Positions 1 through 9,571 of a stretch of 33,390 bases of DNA are shown piece by piece. The DNA comes from Clostridium sp. CAG:557 (GTDB lineage Bacteria > Bacillota > Clostridia > Oscillospirales > Acutalibacteraceae), in assembly GCA_000435275.1 (NCBI GenBank), contig FR883869.1, positions 4,618-38,007 on the forward strand, read 5' to 3'. The notes below the pieces were generated by a model. It was not told the DNA's origin, ran no database searches, and worked only from the letters and a program-made list of their open reading frames with translations. The position numbers and the translations under genes were made by a program. The stretch's first letter is position 1. Each line of letters begins with the position of its first letter.

Positions 1-1683
1 AGCAGTTTCCATCGATGGGGTAACCGAGTCTGCATACATTATAACTTGTCCATTAGCGTTTCTAGCCGCGCGACCGATTGTCTGTATAAGCGAGCGTTCT
101 GAACGTAAGAATCCCTCTTTATCTGCATCTAAAATTGCAACAAGAGAAACCTCCGGAATATCGAGTCCCTCACGCAACAGATTTATTCCAATCAATACAT
201 CAAACTCGCCCAAGCGCAAATCTCTAACAATTTCCATTCTCTCCACGGTATCGATTCCGAAATGCATATATCGCACTTTTATTCCAACTTCTTGCAAATA
301 TGCGGTTAAATCTTCCGCCATTTTTTTTGTCAAAGTCGTCACAAGTACGCGTTCGCCCACCGCAATTCTTTTGTTAATCTCCGAGATTAAGTCATCAATC
401 TGCCCATCAACAGGTTTGACTATAACTTCTGGGTCCACTAACCCTGTCGGCCTAATGACTTGCTCCACAATTTGAGCACTTTTTTCTTTTTCAAAATCTC
501 CTGGTGTCGCGCTAACAAAAACTACTTGATTAACCTTTTCATAAAATTCATCATAAGTTAATGGTCTGTTGTCATAAGCAGAAGGTAACCTAAAGCCATA
601 ATCTATCAAATTTTGTTTGCGCGCCCTGTCTCCGGCATACATAGCTCTTACCTGAGGCAACATAACATGAGATTCATCAACAAACATCAAAAAATCATCT
701 GGAAAATAGTCAATTAGTGTAAACGGCGATGCTCCCTGTGGACGTCCGGATAAAATTCTAGAATAATTTTCAATTCCCTTACAAAAACCTATTTCTTCCA
801 GCATTTCAATATCATAACGAGTCCTCTGTTCAATTCTCTGCGCCTCCAATAATTTATCATTCTCGTGAAAAAATTTAATCTGCTGATTTAATTCATTTTC
901 TATTTCCAAAATAGCCTGATGCATTTTCTCTTTAGGCACAATGTAATGCGATGCCGGATAAATAGCTACGTGTTTAATAACTGCCTTTACTTCACCAGTT
1001 AATGGATTAACCTCACTCAAACGGTCAATTTCGTCACCAAAAAACTCCACACGTATCACAGTATCGCTCGAAACAGCTGGAAAAATCTCAACTACATCTC
1101 CACGAACTCTAAATTTGTTTCGCGTTAAATTAACATCATTACGTTCATATTGCAGCTCGACCAACTTTTTCAAAATTTCATCCCGACTTTTCTGCATTCC
1201 AGGTCGCAAAGAAATTACCATCGTACGGTAATCAATTGGGTTACCAAGGCTGTAAATACAAGATACACTTGCCACAATTATAACATCACGCCGTTCAGAC
1301 AGTGCTGAAGTTGCAGAATGGCGTAATTTGTCAATTTCATCATTAATTGCAGAATCTTTTTCAATGTAAGTGTCTGTTGTAGCAATGTAAGCTTCCGGCT
1401 GATAATAATCATAATACGAAACAAAATATTCCACAGCATTTTCAGGAAAGAACTCTCGAAATTCAGAACAAAGTTGTGCTGCCAGAGTTTTATTATGCGC
1501 CAAAATTAACGTCGGGCGGTTTAATTTTTCTATTATATTGGCCATCGTAAAAGTTTTTCCAGAACCAGTAACACCAAGCAAAGTCTGTTCTTTATAGCCT
1601 TTATTTATTCCGTCAACCAAGGTTTTTATCGCTTGAGGCTGGTCTCCGGTAGGTTTATAATTCGATTTTAATTTAAAATTCAT
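1..1683 (-). CDS. uvrB: UvrABC system protein B, partial (3' end outside window)
   Basis: UvrB is the DNA-loading helicase-like subunit of UvrABC nucleotide excision repair. It receives damaged DNA from UvrA and recruits UvrC for incision. The gene starts at an ATG (1683-1681) and runs off the left edge, leaving 561 residues of a family that is usually about 660. Visible motifs are the Walker A GVTGSGKT at residues 37-44, the tyrosine-rich beta-hairpin YYDYYQPEAY near residue 90, the DESH Walker B box, and the C-terminal helicase motif GRAARNANGQVIMYAD close to the edge. The UvrC-binding UVR domain should lie outside the window. The start is 15 bases after radC, so the two are probably co-transcribed. 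No frameshift is seen. Identification is secure. Confidence 0.97.
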   Translation of the reverse strand, partial: MNFKLKSNYKPTGDQPQAIKTLVDGINKGYKEQTLLGVTGSGKTFTMANIIEKLNRPTLILAHNKTLAAQLCSEFREFFPENAVEYFVSYYDYYQPEAYIATTDTYIEKDSAINDEIDKLRHSATSALSERRDVIIVASVSCIYSLGNPIDYRTMVISLRPGMQKSRDEILKKLVELQYERNDVNLTRNKFRVRGDVVEIFPAVSSDTVIRVEFFGDEIDRLSEVNPLTGEVKAVIKHVAIYPASHYIVPKEKMHQAILEIENELNQQIKFFHENDKLLEAQRIEQRTRYDIEMLEEIGFCKGIENYSRILSGRPQGASPFTLIDYFPDDFLMFVDESHVMLPQVRAMYAGDRARKQNLIDYGFRLPSAYDNRPLTYDEFYEKVNQVVFVSATPGDFEKEKSAQIVEQVIRPTGLVDPEVIVKPVDGQIDDLISEINKRIAVGERVLVTTLTKKMAEDLTAYLQEVGIKVRYMHFGIDTVERMEIVRDLRLGEFDVLIGINLLREGLDIPEVSLVAILDADKEGFLRSERSLIQTIGRAARNANGQVIMYADSVTPSMETA

Positions 1684-1698
1684 AAAACATCACGCTTT

Positions 1699-2376
1699 TT
1701 ATAAAATTTGCTTGCCAAGCTCACTATCAGCAATAGAAACATAATCATTATCCGCAACAATTATGTGATCAACCAGCTTAACTTCGATTAATTTCAACGC
1801 ATTTTTAAGTTCGACAGTTGTTTCGATATCCTCTCGAGAGGGCAATGCAATTCCGCTGGGGTGGTTATGCGCGATAATTGCTTTTGTGGCATTAAATTTA
1901 AGCGCCAATTCTATTATGTCTCTTGTATGAACACCGGTTGAGCCAAACGAGCCTTGAGAAATAACATCACAAAACATCAAATTCCGTTTCGCATCAAATA
2001 AGGCTAAGACTACATGTTCTTTTATTCTTCCAATAAATTTATTTAATATTATTTTCTCAATTTGCTCTTTTTTTAGTCTCTTATTATTCGTTTCATAATT
2101 TTTTTCTGCATAAACTCGGCTTAATTTTGAAACTAATCGAATTAAAACTGCAGTAGATTCCCCAATTCCGTTAATTTTTAAAAGTCTATTAATAGGTGCA
2201 TCAAAAACTTGAGGTAACGAGCCAAAAGTGTTAATTAAAACATGTGCTAACTCATTGGTATCTTTTCTAGGAATTCCATAAAACAGAAGCAGCTCCAAAA
2301 GTTCGTGTGTTTCCAAAGAGTCTGCACCATATTTTATAAACTTTTTTTTAAGGCGCTCTCTGTGGCCACTGTGCAA
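1699..2376 (-). CDS. radC: RadC-family (UPF0758) JAB/MPN-domain protein
   Basis: A 225-residue protein of normal RadC length. The N-terminal part (about 1-90) holds the helix-hairpin-helix-like segment with INGIGESTA at 68-76. The C-terminal JAB/MPN metalloprotease-like domain carries the metal signature HNHPSG at 170-175, followed by S180 and D183. RadC was named for DNA repair, but its biochemical role is unsettled and the repair assignment is doubtful. The start is a TTG at 2376-2374, chosen because a strong GAGGTGG ribosome site lies five bases upstream. It is the first gene of a probable two-gene unit with uvrB and has a predicted promoter at 2434-2462. Confidence 0.93.
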   Translation of the reverse strand: MHSGHRERLKKKFIKYGADSLETHELLELLLFYGIPRKDTNELAHVLINTFGSLPQVFDAPINRLLKINGIGESTAVLIRLVSKLSRVYAEKNYETNNKRLKKEQIEKIILNKFIGRIKEHVVLALFDAKRNLMFCDVISQGSFGSTGVHTRDIIELALKFNATKAIIAHNHPSGIALPSREDIETTVELKNALKLIEVKLVDHIIVADNDYVSIADSELGKQIL

Positions 2377-2433
2377 TTAAACCACCTCGCATCAAAAAAT
2401 ATTTAATTACATATATTTTCTAAATCTGTATTT

Positions 2434-2462
2434 ATTATACAATAAATTACCTAATTTGAAAA
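2434..2462 (-). promoter_or_regulatory. Predicted sigma-A promoter of radC-uvrB
   Basis: Read on the minus strand there is a perfect -10 TATAAT (2439-2434) and, 17 bases upstream, a 4/6 match to the -35 element (TTTTCA). It lies about 60 bases before the radC start. The -10 is good and the -35 is moderate. Confidence 0.55.
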
Positions 2463-2483
2463 GTGTCCAAATATCTAGAAACA

Positions 2484-2492
2484 TGGTATAAT
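2484..2492 (+). promoter_or_regulatory. Predicted extended -10 promoter of the pseudouridine synthase gene
   Basis: TGG followed by TATAAT forms an extended -10 element 36 bases upstream of the ATG at 2528. No good -35 element is found at 17 bases, which is usual for extended -10 promoters. It is divergent from the radC promoter and separated from it by about 20 bases. Confidence 0.5.
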
Positions 2493-2527
2493 AATAAAAT
2501 AAGTAAAAAAGGAGCCTAAAGTCAGCA

Positions 2528-3490
2528 ATGAAAGAAATAAAAATAAATAAAAATGATGCCGAACAAAGAATAGATAAATTTTTGATGAAAACATTCAAAA
2601 ATTTGCCACCCTCACTAATGTATAAAGCAATACGAAAAAAAAATATAAAACTCAACTCAAAGCGCTGCAAACCAGACGCTAAATTATGCAATGGAGATAT
2701 TTTAACAATATACATAAAAGACGAATTTTTAGGTCAAAAGTCATCAGACGAATATAACTTCTTAAAAGCACCGACAAACATCGATATAATTTATGAAGAT
2801 GAAAATATTTTGCTTGTAAATAAAAGGCCAGGACTTATCGTTCACCCAGACGAAACTTATCATTTTGATTCACTAATTGCAAGAATTCAACATTATCTAT
2901 ATAAAAAAGGAGAATATAATCCACAAAAAGAAAATTCGTTTATTCCAGCTCTTGCAAACCGCATAGACAGAAATACTGGTGGAATCGTAATTGCTGCCAA
3001 AAATGCTGAAACTTTACGAATTTTAAATCAAAAGATAAAAAATCGCGAATTAAAAAAGTTTTACTTATGTATTGCCTACTCTAAATTTAAGAAAAAAGAC
3101 GATACTTTAACTGCATATTTAGAAAAAAACGAAAAACAAAATCGAGTTTACGTACATAATTCTCAAATGGAAAATACAAAAATAATAAAAACCCAATACC
3201 ATGTAATTGCAGAAAAAGGTAATTTCAGTCTGTTAGAAGTGGAACTTTTAACCGGCAGAACCCACCAAATAAGAGCTCACTTAGCTTTTTTAGGCCATCC
3301 TCTTTTAGGAGACAGCAAATATGGAAAAAACTCAATAAATAAAGAAAAAAGTTATAAATGGCAAGCCCTTTATTCTTATAAATTAAAGTTTGAATTTTCA
3401 TCACCAGCAGGAATTCTCTCCTATCTTAACAGAAAAGAATTTACTGCTCCAAATGTCTGGTTCGTTGACGATTTTTATAAATTTAAATAA
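2528..3490 (+). CDS. RluA-family 23S rRNA/tRNA pseudouridine synthase (RluC/RluD-like)
   Basis: A 320-residue enzyme predicted to convert specific uridines in rRNA (or tRNA) to pseudouridine. An N-terminal S4-type RNA-binding domain (about 10-75) is followed by the RluA catalytic domain. The catalytic motif reads NRIDRNTGGIV; the central Asp is the nucleophile in this family, and the usual HRLDRxTSG is varied here to Asn at the first position and Gly-Gly at the end. A second family motif, LLTGRTHQIRAHLA, is intact. AAAGGAG lies 13 bases before the ATG. The gene stands alone and ends at a bidirectional terminator facing the polysaccharide operon. The target uridine cannot be told from sequence. 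Confidence 0.92.
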   Translation: MKEIKINKNDAEQRIDKFLMKTFKNLPPSLMYKAIRKKNIKLNSKRCKPDAKLCNGDILTIYIKDEFLGQKSSDEYNFLKAPTNIDIIYEDENILLVNKRPGLIVHPDETYHFDSLIARIQHYLYKKGEYNPQKENSFIPALANRIDRNTGGIVIAAKNAETLRILNQKIKNRELKKFYLCIAYSKFKKKDDTLTAYLEKNEKQNRVYVHNSQMENTKIIKTQYHVIAEKGNFSLLEVELLTGRTHQIRAHLAFLGHPLLGDSKYGKNSINKEKSYKWQALYSYKLKFEFSSPAGILSYLNRKEFTAPNVWFVDDFYKFK

Positions 3491-3496
3491 GCAAAA

Positions 3497-3530
3497 AAAT
3501 AGTGGCAAAATTTAAATTCTGCCACTATTT
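3497..3530. terminator. Bidirectional intrinsic terminator between rluA-type gene and polysaccharide operon
   Basis: An 11-bp perfect stem (AAATAGTGGCA, 3497-3507, with its complement at 3520-3530) encloses a 12-base loop. An A-run sits on the left and a T-run on the right, so it can end transcription from both convergent units. Confidence 0.85.
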
Positions 3531-3543
3531 TTTATAATTAAGT

Positions 3544-5079
3544 TTATTTTCTCATTCTAAATTGCTCGAAAATATTTTTAATAATGCCAAATAAATATTG
3601 AAATTCATCTGTTTTGTAAAATATAAAAATATTTATGCAATTTGGAACCATTAAACAAATAAATGCATTGATAATAAGTTTTAAAAATCCTTCAAAATTA
3701 AACAACGAGCATATATAATACGTTAATATGCCAGAAATCAAAGTAATTACAGCGTAAACCGCACTTTTTTTGTAATACGAACTAACTGAGCGATTAAAAA
3801 CATTTTTATAAACAACATAAGGCTGTGTCCAAAAAGGAACCAAAAACGAGCTGAGAATATTTGCAATAATAACTCCATTCAAGCCAAGTTTGTCTACAAA
3901 CAAAAGTGCAAAACCCAAATTTAACGCAGTTTCAATCAAAGCAAAATATCTATCCGGGCGATAAAGTCCCGCACTATTTTTTACCATAGTTATAGACTTT
4001 CGCATACCAAACATATAAAAATTCACTGTTATCAAAATTATGGTAGCCATTGGAAACAAAAAAGCTTTGCCCATCCATAATTTTATGAAAGGCCCAATCA
4101 AACAAAATAGCGAAACCGAAAAAAATGAATAAATCATGTGATTAAGAAAAAATATTTTTTTGTAAACTTTATGTACCTCGCCTTCGGTTGCTTTTACAAG
4201 CAAATTTCCGAAACTTGTTAAAATCGCATTAAAAACCTGGTCCGTAATGCTCATCAGACCATTTGTAATAAGCGTGTAAGGGTAATACATCCCTGTAATT
4301 GACTCGCCCAAATGGCTTGTAATAATCAAAGTTGAACCAGAAGCTAAACTTTGGTAACCAATTTTGTGGTAAAAAAGTGCACCTAAATTTTTAAATAAAT
4401 CACTTCTTTCAGATTTTTCAAGCCTTTTTTTTATTTTTAAATCTATATTTTTGTATTTCAAATTATATATAACATGAATAAAAACGCTGTCCAACAAAGT
4501 GCAAAAAAGCTTCGAAACAACGTACAATTCAAATGATCTAAAATGACAAACTGAAATAAGCTGAAAAATGTACATCAAAACCTGGCAACTTGTTCGGCAT
4601 ATACTAACCAAATAATTTCGCTGGTCAGCAATAAGCATCGCGCGTTTGTGGCCAAATAAATAGGTTGCTAATGTGTCTGCCAAATAAAGCAAAAACATCC
4701 AAACAAGCCAATTATCAGAAAATTTGCTAGCGTCATGTTCCGGAACGAGTTGTGGCATAATTACAGCTGTCAGCAGTCCCAACGAGGTTAGTATCAACGC
4801 TATAATTTTAAAAGTATTTTTATAAAAATTGAGAAGAATCGCAATTTTTTCGATGTCATTTTCAGCAATCGGTTTATAAAGTTTGTATATCACACCAAAA
4901 CTGATTCCCAATTCAACTATATTAAGTAGCGCAACTGTATCCATAAAAGTTTTTTGAATACCTAAAATTTCGCTGCCAAGGCTCGCTACAACCGGACTTA
5001 GCGCAAGTGGACCTATCAGCAAAATCACGTACGACGCAAGCCCTACTAAACTATTTATAATAGAATTTTTTGTCCTCAT
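3544..5079 (-). CDS. Wzx-like polysaccharide flippase (MOP superfamily)
   Basis: A 511-residue polytopic membrane protein with about 12 hydrophobic segments spread along its length, in the size range of Wzx/RfbX and other MOP-superfamily transporters. These move undecaprenyl-linked repeat units across the plasma membrane. The N-terminus (SLVGLASYVILLIGPLALSP) and the charged loops between helices fit the family, but no enzymatic motif is expected. AAGGTG lies about ten bases before the ATG. It is the last gene of the eight-gene operon, 28 bases after the preceding glycosyltransferase. Pairing with a Wzy-like protein two genes upstream supports a Wzx/Wzy-type assembly route. Substrate unknown. 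Confidence 0.85.
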   Translation of the reverse strand: MRTKNSIINSLVGLASYVILLIGPLALSPVVASLGSEILGIQKTFMDTVALLNIVELGISFGVIYKLYKPIAENDIEKIAILLNFYKNTFKIIALILTSLGLLTAVIMPQLVPEHDASKFSDNWLVWMFLLYLADTLATYLFGHKRAMLIADQRNYLVSICRTSCQVLMYIFQLISVCHFRSFELYVVSKLFCTLLDSVFIHVIYNLKYKNIDLKIKKRLEKSERSDLFKNLGALFYHKIGYQSLASGSTLIITSHLGESITGMYYPYTLITNGLMSITDQVFNAILTSFGNLLVKATEGEVHKVYKKIFFLNHMIYSFFSVSLFCLIGPFIKLWMGKAFLFPMATIILITVNFYMFGMRKSITMVKNSAGLYRPDRYFALIETALNLGFALLFVDKLGLNGVIIANILSSFLVPFWTQPYVVYKNVFNRSVSSYYKKSAVYAVITLISGILTYYICSLFNFEGFLKLIINAFICLMVPNCINIFIFYKTDEFQYLFGIIKNIFEQFRMRK

Positions 5080-5107
5080 TTAAAATTTTCACCTTATTTA
5101 AATCTTT

Positions 5108-6109
5108 TTAATGCATAGCGTTTCTATTTATCAAATTTTTCAGTCTAAAAAATAAATATATAGCCCTATCAAATTTTAATTTCATAAGTAAGCACAAAAT
5201 TTTCACTTGGCTGTCAGTAAAATTAACTTTGCATAGCATATTTTTTACGAATTCATCTTCAAAGCAGGTTCTAATTTTTTCTAATTTCATATCTTTATTT
5301 TCATTTGACAAAATCACAAGTTTTTTTAAGTAATAATAAATTTCCTTCGCAAAAGTTTCATTAATGTTTCTAAAATCATCGGAGTTAAAGCTTGTTTTAA
5401 AAAACTTCTGCACTTTTTTGTGCAACATAATTTCCGTGCAAAAAAGATTTTCATCATATCGACTTGCTAAACCATTTTGCAAAGAAACGTTATAATTATA
5501 AAGCGCATCGCTTATGACCACTATTTTATCACAATTAGAAGCGTAAGACAAATTAAAAAGCAAATCTTCTCCAATAAACAAACTTTCGTCAAAAAGTGTT
5601 TTTATTTTGTCTCTACGGTATAATTTATTCCACGGTGCATTAAAAAAAGCACCTTTATAGAGCCTTTCAAAGCAATCTTTAAACGTAATAAGATTATTTG
5701 AATAAAAATTACTTGGAGATTTTTTTATAAATTCACCATTACTAACTCTGTTATAACCACAAATTACGAAATCGGCGCTACTTTTCTCAATACTGTCTAC
5801 TAAGCATCGTGTCATATCAAGGTTTATATAGTCATCCGCATCTACAAATTGAATAAATTCTCCACTTGCAATGCTTAATCCAGAGTTTCTCGCTGCAGAA
5901 ACCCCAAAATTCTCCTTATTTATCACAATTACCCGACTGTCTTTTTCCTTAAATTTTTCACAAATTTTCAAAGAACTATCCAAAGAGCCGTCGTTAACTA
6001 AAATAACTTCTAAATTTTCATAATCTTGTGAAAGTATGCTTTCTACACATCGAGACAATTTTGCAGCAGAGTTGTAAATTGGCACAATCACACTTACCTT
6101 TTTTAACAT
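5108..6109 (-). CDS. Family 2 glycosyltransferase
   Basis: A 333-residue GT-A fold glycosyltransferase of the GT2 type, presumably adding one sugar to the lipid-linked repeat unit on the cytoplasmic face. The N-terminal signature VSVIVPIYNSAAKLSRCVES is typical. It is followed by VNDGS near residue 40 (nucleotide binding), GVSAARNSGL, and the metal-binding FVDADDYI near residue 93. No membrane segment is evident. GGAGAGG precedes the ATG by about ten bases. It lies 18 bases after the polymerase gene and 28 before the flippase. Donor and acceptor sugars cannot be told. It resembles the other short GT2 of the operon (7569-8549) in layout, so the two probably act in succession. Confidence 0.9.
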   Translation of the reverse strand: MLKKVSVIVPIYNSAAKLSRCVESILSQDYENLEVILVNDGSLDSSLKICEKFKEKDSRVIVINKENFGVSAARNSGLSIASGEFIQFVDADDYINLDMTRCLVDSIEKSSADFVICGYNRVSNGEFIKKSPSNFYSNNLITFKDCFERLYKGAFFNAPWNKLYRRDKIKTLFDESLFIGEDLLFNLSYASNCDKIVVISDALYNYNVSLQNGLASRYDENLFCTEIMLHKKVQKFFKTSFNSDDFRNINETFAKEIYYYLKKLVILSNENKDMKLEKIRTCFEDEFVKNMLCKVNFTDSQVKILCLLMKLKFDRAIYLFFRLKNLINRNAMH

Positions 6110-6127
6110 AAAAAATTTTCCTCTCCT

Positions 6128-7543
6128 TTAAGTATTTTTAGCTGAATCCTTTTCAATAAAATAGCACGAATAACCAATATTCAGCCAAAAAACTAATACG
6201 CCAATTGTATTTACAAAAAATATTTCAGACAGGAAAAACGCCGATATTGCAACTGCGGTAACAACAGAAAAATTGAGTAAAATTATATAATAATTTTCAC
6301 TTTTTAAATTTAAAAACAAAAATCTAAATATACAAGCCAAATATTTAATAAAAAATATTGCTAAAGCTAACGCGCCAATAATTCCTGTAGAGGTCAATAC
6401 ATCAAGATAAGCATTATGTACTGCATAGGACCTCTGTGCAATAAATCCATTTGGAAACTCTGCTTTAGCGTATGTCCTCATGTTTCGCGGAGATGTTCCA
6501 AAAATTGGACTGCTTTTAAATAATTCTAACGCACTTTTCCAAATTTTAAATCTACAATTAGACACATCTGCGCTATTACTTATATCTTCGCGCGTTGTAT
6601 CAACGTGCTTTCTTACTCTCGGCTCAGAAACACTTGTCGTCTGAAACGGTGCTCCAATTAATTCCGGTAAATATGACAACATCTTTCTTGTAAAAAAAAT
6701 ACTAAAAATCAGTGCCAAACTGCACGTCAAAGAAACTACAACAAATGTTAGCTGTTTCAAAATCAAATTCATTTTTTGACATTTAAATCTTTGCATCAAA
6801 ACAAAATATATCAGCAAAAATGTCACAATAATAGCGGAAACTTCAGCCGTTCTTGAGCCAGACAGCACCAAATAACAAAAATTAACCAAAATATTAGAAA
6901 AATAAAATATTTTAAAAGATTGTCTGCTTGAATTTTTTATATTAAAAATCGAAAATAAAATTACGACCACAGCAACAACCGCTGCATAATTTGGGTCTTC
7001 AAAAATTCCAAATAGACGTCCTTCAACAAAGCCTAACCTTGCAAAAGAGTCTGGATAAACGTCCACATAAAAGCCAATTTGAAGCAAAAACATTACAAGT
7101 GACGCCAAACAAGCTATAAACCACACCAAAGTTAAAATATTAGTAACAAATTTTATCTCTTTTTTCACATCTTCGATACTTCGTTCTTCATCAATTGGAT
7201 ATAAAAGTAAAAAAGAAATCGCAAGCCAGACTAAATTTCTTATATTTCCTAAAAGTCCATATTTCACATTGATTACACTCGAAATTAAGCATACAACCAA
7301 AAAAATTAAAAGCCAAATTATATTTTTAGGTTGCAAAAAAACACGTTTAGTAAAAAAATCTATTAAAATTATGCTTGCGCCAAAGATTGCTACAACAGAA
7401 AATACCAAAGTGTTCACGAGTTGTGTTTCACGCAACGCTATCGGCAATAAAACTCGCGTTAAAACTGCCATAATAAATACCATTAAGTATGTTTTTCTTA
7501 AAAATTCATAAGTGTTTTCATTAAATACTTTTTTCAAGCTCAT
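6128..7543 (-). CDS. Wzy-like O-antigen polymerase/ligase family membrane protein
   Basis: A 471-residue protein with roughly ten to twelve hydrophobic segments and one large hydrophilic loop (about residues 290-345). The segment GSRTAEVSAIIVTF, and later FGTSPRN with HNAYLDVLTSTGIIGALAL, form the usual Wzy_C/O-antigen ligase signature, in which the conserved His-Asn and Arg residues sit around the extracytoplasmic loop. Such proteins polymerise lipid-linked repeat units or transfer glycan to an acceptor. In an operon with a Wzx-like flippase the polymerase role is more likely. Starts at an ATG with AAAGGA upstream, 25 bases after the preceding glycosyltransferase. Confidence 0.85.
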   Translation of the reverse strand: MSLKKVFNENTYEFLRKTYLMVFIMAVLTRVLLPIALRETQLVNTLVFSVVAIFGASIILIDFFTKRVFLQPKNIIWLLIFLVVCLISSVINVKYGLLGNIRNLVWLAISFLLLYPIDEERSIEDVKKEIKFVTNILTLVWFIACLASLVMFLLQIGFYVDVYPDSFARLGFVEGRLFGIFEDPNYAAVVAVVVILFSIFNIKNSSRQSFKIFYFSNILVNFCYLVLSGSRTAEVSAIIVTFLLIYFVLMQRFKCQKMNLILKQLTFVVVSLTCSLALIFSIFFTRKMLSYLPELIGAPFQTTSVSEPRVRKHVDTTREDISNSADVSNCRFKIWKSALELFKSSPIFGTSPRNMRTYAKAEFPNGFIAQRSYAVHNAYLDVLTSTGIIGALALAIFFIKYLACIFRFLFLNLKSENYYIILLNFSVVTAVAISAFFLSEIFFVNTIGVLVFWLNIGYSCYFIEKDSAKNT

Positions 7544-7568
7544 TAAAAAACAAATCCTTTTTTAATAT

Positions 7569-8549
7569 TCAATAATTTAATTTCATAAATTTCTTTTTCT
7601 GAAACTTAAGCAAATTGGCGTACAATTTAGGACTTACGAACAAAATAAGCATAACTAGCTTACGCTTTAACGAAAAAAACGGATTTATCACCATTTTAAA
7701 TGTATTTTTGCGCAAAATCGCAAGTATTTCTTTATAACTCTCTATATCTTTAAAATTTTCACTCAAAATCATTTTGTCAAAAACATATGTATATGACCAC
7801 AAAAGTCTAAATTCCGCCTGCTTAATTAAATCTTTAAAATTATTCCTTACAAATTCCAAATTTTTTTTATAAGCTTCAACAACATTGAAATCTTGCCGCT
7901 TAAAACTAGAAGTAGTAATGCTTTCTCCTCTATGCATATAATAATACTTTGGCACAGAATCAAACACAACCTTCGAAGCTTTCGATAAAATTTGGGGAAT
8001 AGTAAAAGCATCTTCAGAAAGCTTTCCTTTAGGAAATTTTACTTCTGAAAACAACTCCTTTTTGTACAATTTATTCACCGCATTTACCGAAAACTTAACC
8101 CCCTCCAACGCTGTTTTTAAAGCCTGCTTACTGTCTAAAATTAAAAACTCATCACCAGCAAACTGAGAAACTTTTTTATTGCTATAGCAGTCATACAAGC
8201 CACAAATTGAAACTTCCGCATCGTTTTTAATCAAGTTTGAATATAAAATTTCGTACATATCCTCCGCAACGTAATCGTCACTGTCTACAAAACCAATATA
8301 CGGACTTTTAGCCGCCATTATTCCTACATTACGCGCTTCACTAAGTCCTTCGTTTTGTTTATGAATAATTTTTACACGACCATCTTTTTCCGCATATTCA
8401 TCACAAATTTTTCCACAATTATCCGGAGACCCATCATCCACCAAAATTATTTCTATATCTTTTAAAGTCTGATTTATCAGTGACGTTACACATTTATCTA
8501 AATAATTTTCTACCCTATAAACAGGTACAATAATACTAACTTTTGCCAT
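7569..8549 (-). CDS. Family 2 glycosyltransferase
   Basis: A 326-residue GT2 enzyme beginning MAKVSIIVPVYRVENYLDKC. Other motifs are VDDGSPDNCGKICDEY (nucleotide-binding Asp), LSEARNVGI and the metal-binding VDSDDYV near residue 93. I use the ATG at 8549 rather than the in-frame ATG at 8570. AGGTG lies five bases before 8549, and the upstream one would overlap tarJ without a ribosome site. The ribosome site overlaps the tarJ stop codon, so translation is probably coupled. Members with this exact opening are common in streptococcal and clostridial capsule loci. Sugar specificity unknown. Confidence 0.9.
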   Translation of the reverse strand: MAKVSIIVPVYRVENYLDKCVTSLINQTLKDIEIILVDDGSPDNCGKICDEYAEKDGRVKIIHKQNEGLSEARNVGIMAAKSPYIGFVDSDDYVAEDMYEILYSNLIKNDAEVSICGLYDCYSNKKVSQFAGDEFLILDSKQALKTALEGVKFSVNAVNKLYKKELFSEVKFPKGKLSEDAFTIPQILSKASKVVFDSVPKYYYMHRGESITTSSFKRQDFNVVEAYKKNLEFVRNNFKDLIKQAEFRLLWSYTYVFDKMILSENFKDIESYKEILAILRKNTFKMVINPFFSLKRKLVMLILFVSPKLYANLLKFQKKKFMKLNY

Positions 8550-8557
8550 TTTCGCAC

Positions 8558-9571
8558 CTATAACTTCCATTCAAAAACTGTTTTAAACATTGTTCCAGCA
8601 TCTTCCGCAAATGCTCTGTGGATATCATCAATACTCCCTATCGAACCGGCTTCATATATGATTGCAGACAAACGCCTTTGAAAATTACTATTTTTCAAAA
8701 AATCAACCGCATTTTCAAAATCAATCTTGCCAGAACGGCTACATCCAATTAAAGTTAAACCCTTTTCCAAGATATCTCGCGTGTTGATGCCAATTTTTTC
8801 TTCACTAACACCCAATAAAACAGCCATCCCCTGTGGATTAATATGTCTAACAATATCATTTATTGCATAAAAACTTCCATTTCCGCCAACACATTCAAAT
8901 GCATGGTCAATTTGTAACTTATCTGGAAGTTCATCAGAAAGATAAGTTTCATCAGCAAAAGAAAAATAAGATAGCTTAGTTTTATTTTTGCCAATAACAA
9001 TAATTTTTGAATTTTTATAAGTGTTTTTCAAAATGCATGAAACCACATAAGATAAGCTGCCATCGCCCCAAATAGCAATTCTGTTTCGGTACTTATGTGA
9101 GCACAAGTTAAAACGATTAACTGCATGCATCCCAACGCTTACAAATTCACAAATTGCCGCCGTTTGTAGTGGAACATTTTCAAAAGCGACAAGTCTGTCA
9201 CTAGGCATAGCAACAAACTCTCGCATAAATCCATCAAAACCACTTGACAAAAATTTTGCTCCTTGTGCATAATTTTCATACTCACCTGTACGAACATTTC
9301 CCGGCACATTAGGAATCATAACAACATTTTGTCCAACTTTGAAACTGCCAGATTTGTCATAAACAACCTCTCCACAACATTCATGAATAAGCGCCATAGG
9401 TAATTTTTTTCGCAAAACTGAGGCCTCTCGCTGCCCCAAATAATACCTTTGGTCCGCGTGGCAAATTGCCATATATCGCGGCTTTACAATGACATCATTT
9501 TCGATATCAACATCAGAATATTTTACAGAAAAAGCACGAGGATAAACCAGTTGATATACACTATTAATCAA
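8558..9571 (-). CDS. tarJ: Ribulose-5-phosphate reductase (ribitol-5-phosphate dehydrogenase), TarJ-type
   Basis: A 337-residue medium-chain alcohol-dehydrogenase-family protein. The opening MINSVYQLVYPRAF and the stretch ICHADQRYYLGQ are characteristic of TarJ/Bcs1-type reductases that make D-ribitol 5-phosphate from D-ribulose 5-phosphate with NADPH. Likely zinc ligands are C37 with H63-E64 (LIHECCGEVV). A nucleotide-binding segment (RIAIWGDGSLSYVVSCI) starts near residue 163. The start is a TTG at 9571-9569. TAGGAGG stands eight bases upstream, formed by the Gly-Gly codons near the end of tarI, and the genes overlap by 8 bases. The overlap with tarI makes a tightly coupled CDP-ribitol module. 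Confidence 0.9.
   Translation of the reverse strand: MINSVYQLVYPRAFSVKYSDVDIENDVIVKPRYMAICHADQRYYLGQREASVLRKKLPMALIHECCGEVVYDKSGSFKVGQNVVMIPNVPGNVRTGEYENYAQGAKFLSSGFDGFMREFVAMPSDRLVAFENVPLQTAAICEFVSVGMHAVNRFNLCSHKYRNRIAIWGDGSLSYVVSCILKNTYKNSKIIVIGKNKTKLSYFSFADETYLSDELPDKLQIDHAFECVGGNGSFYAINDIVRHINPQGMAVLLGVSEEKIGINTRDILEKGLTLIGCSRSGKIDFENAVDFLKNSNFQRRLSAIIYEAGSIGSIDDIHRAFAEDAGTMFKTVFEWKL

Noticed and set aside
2407..2715. 102-codon minus frame over the start of the pseudouridine synthase
   Set aside because: Hydrophobic translation of AT-rich antisense and promoter DNA; conflicts with the S4 domain coding region.
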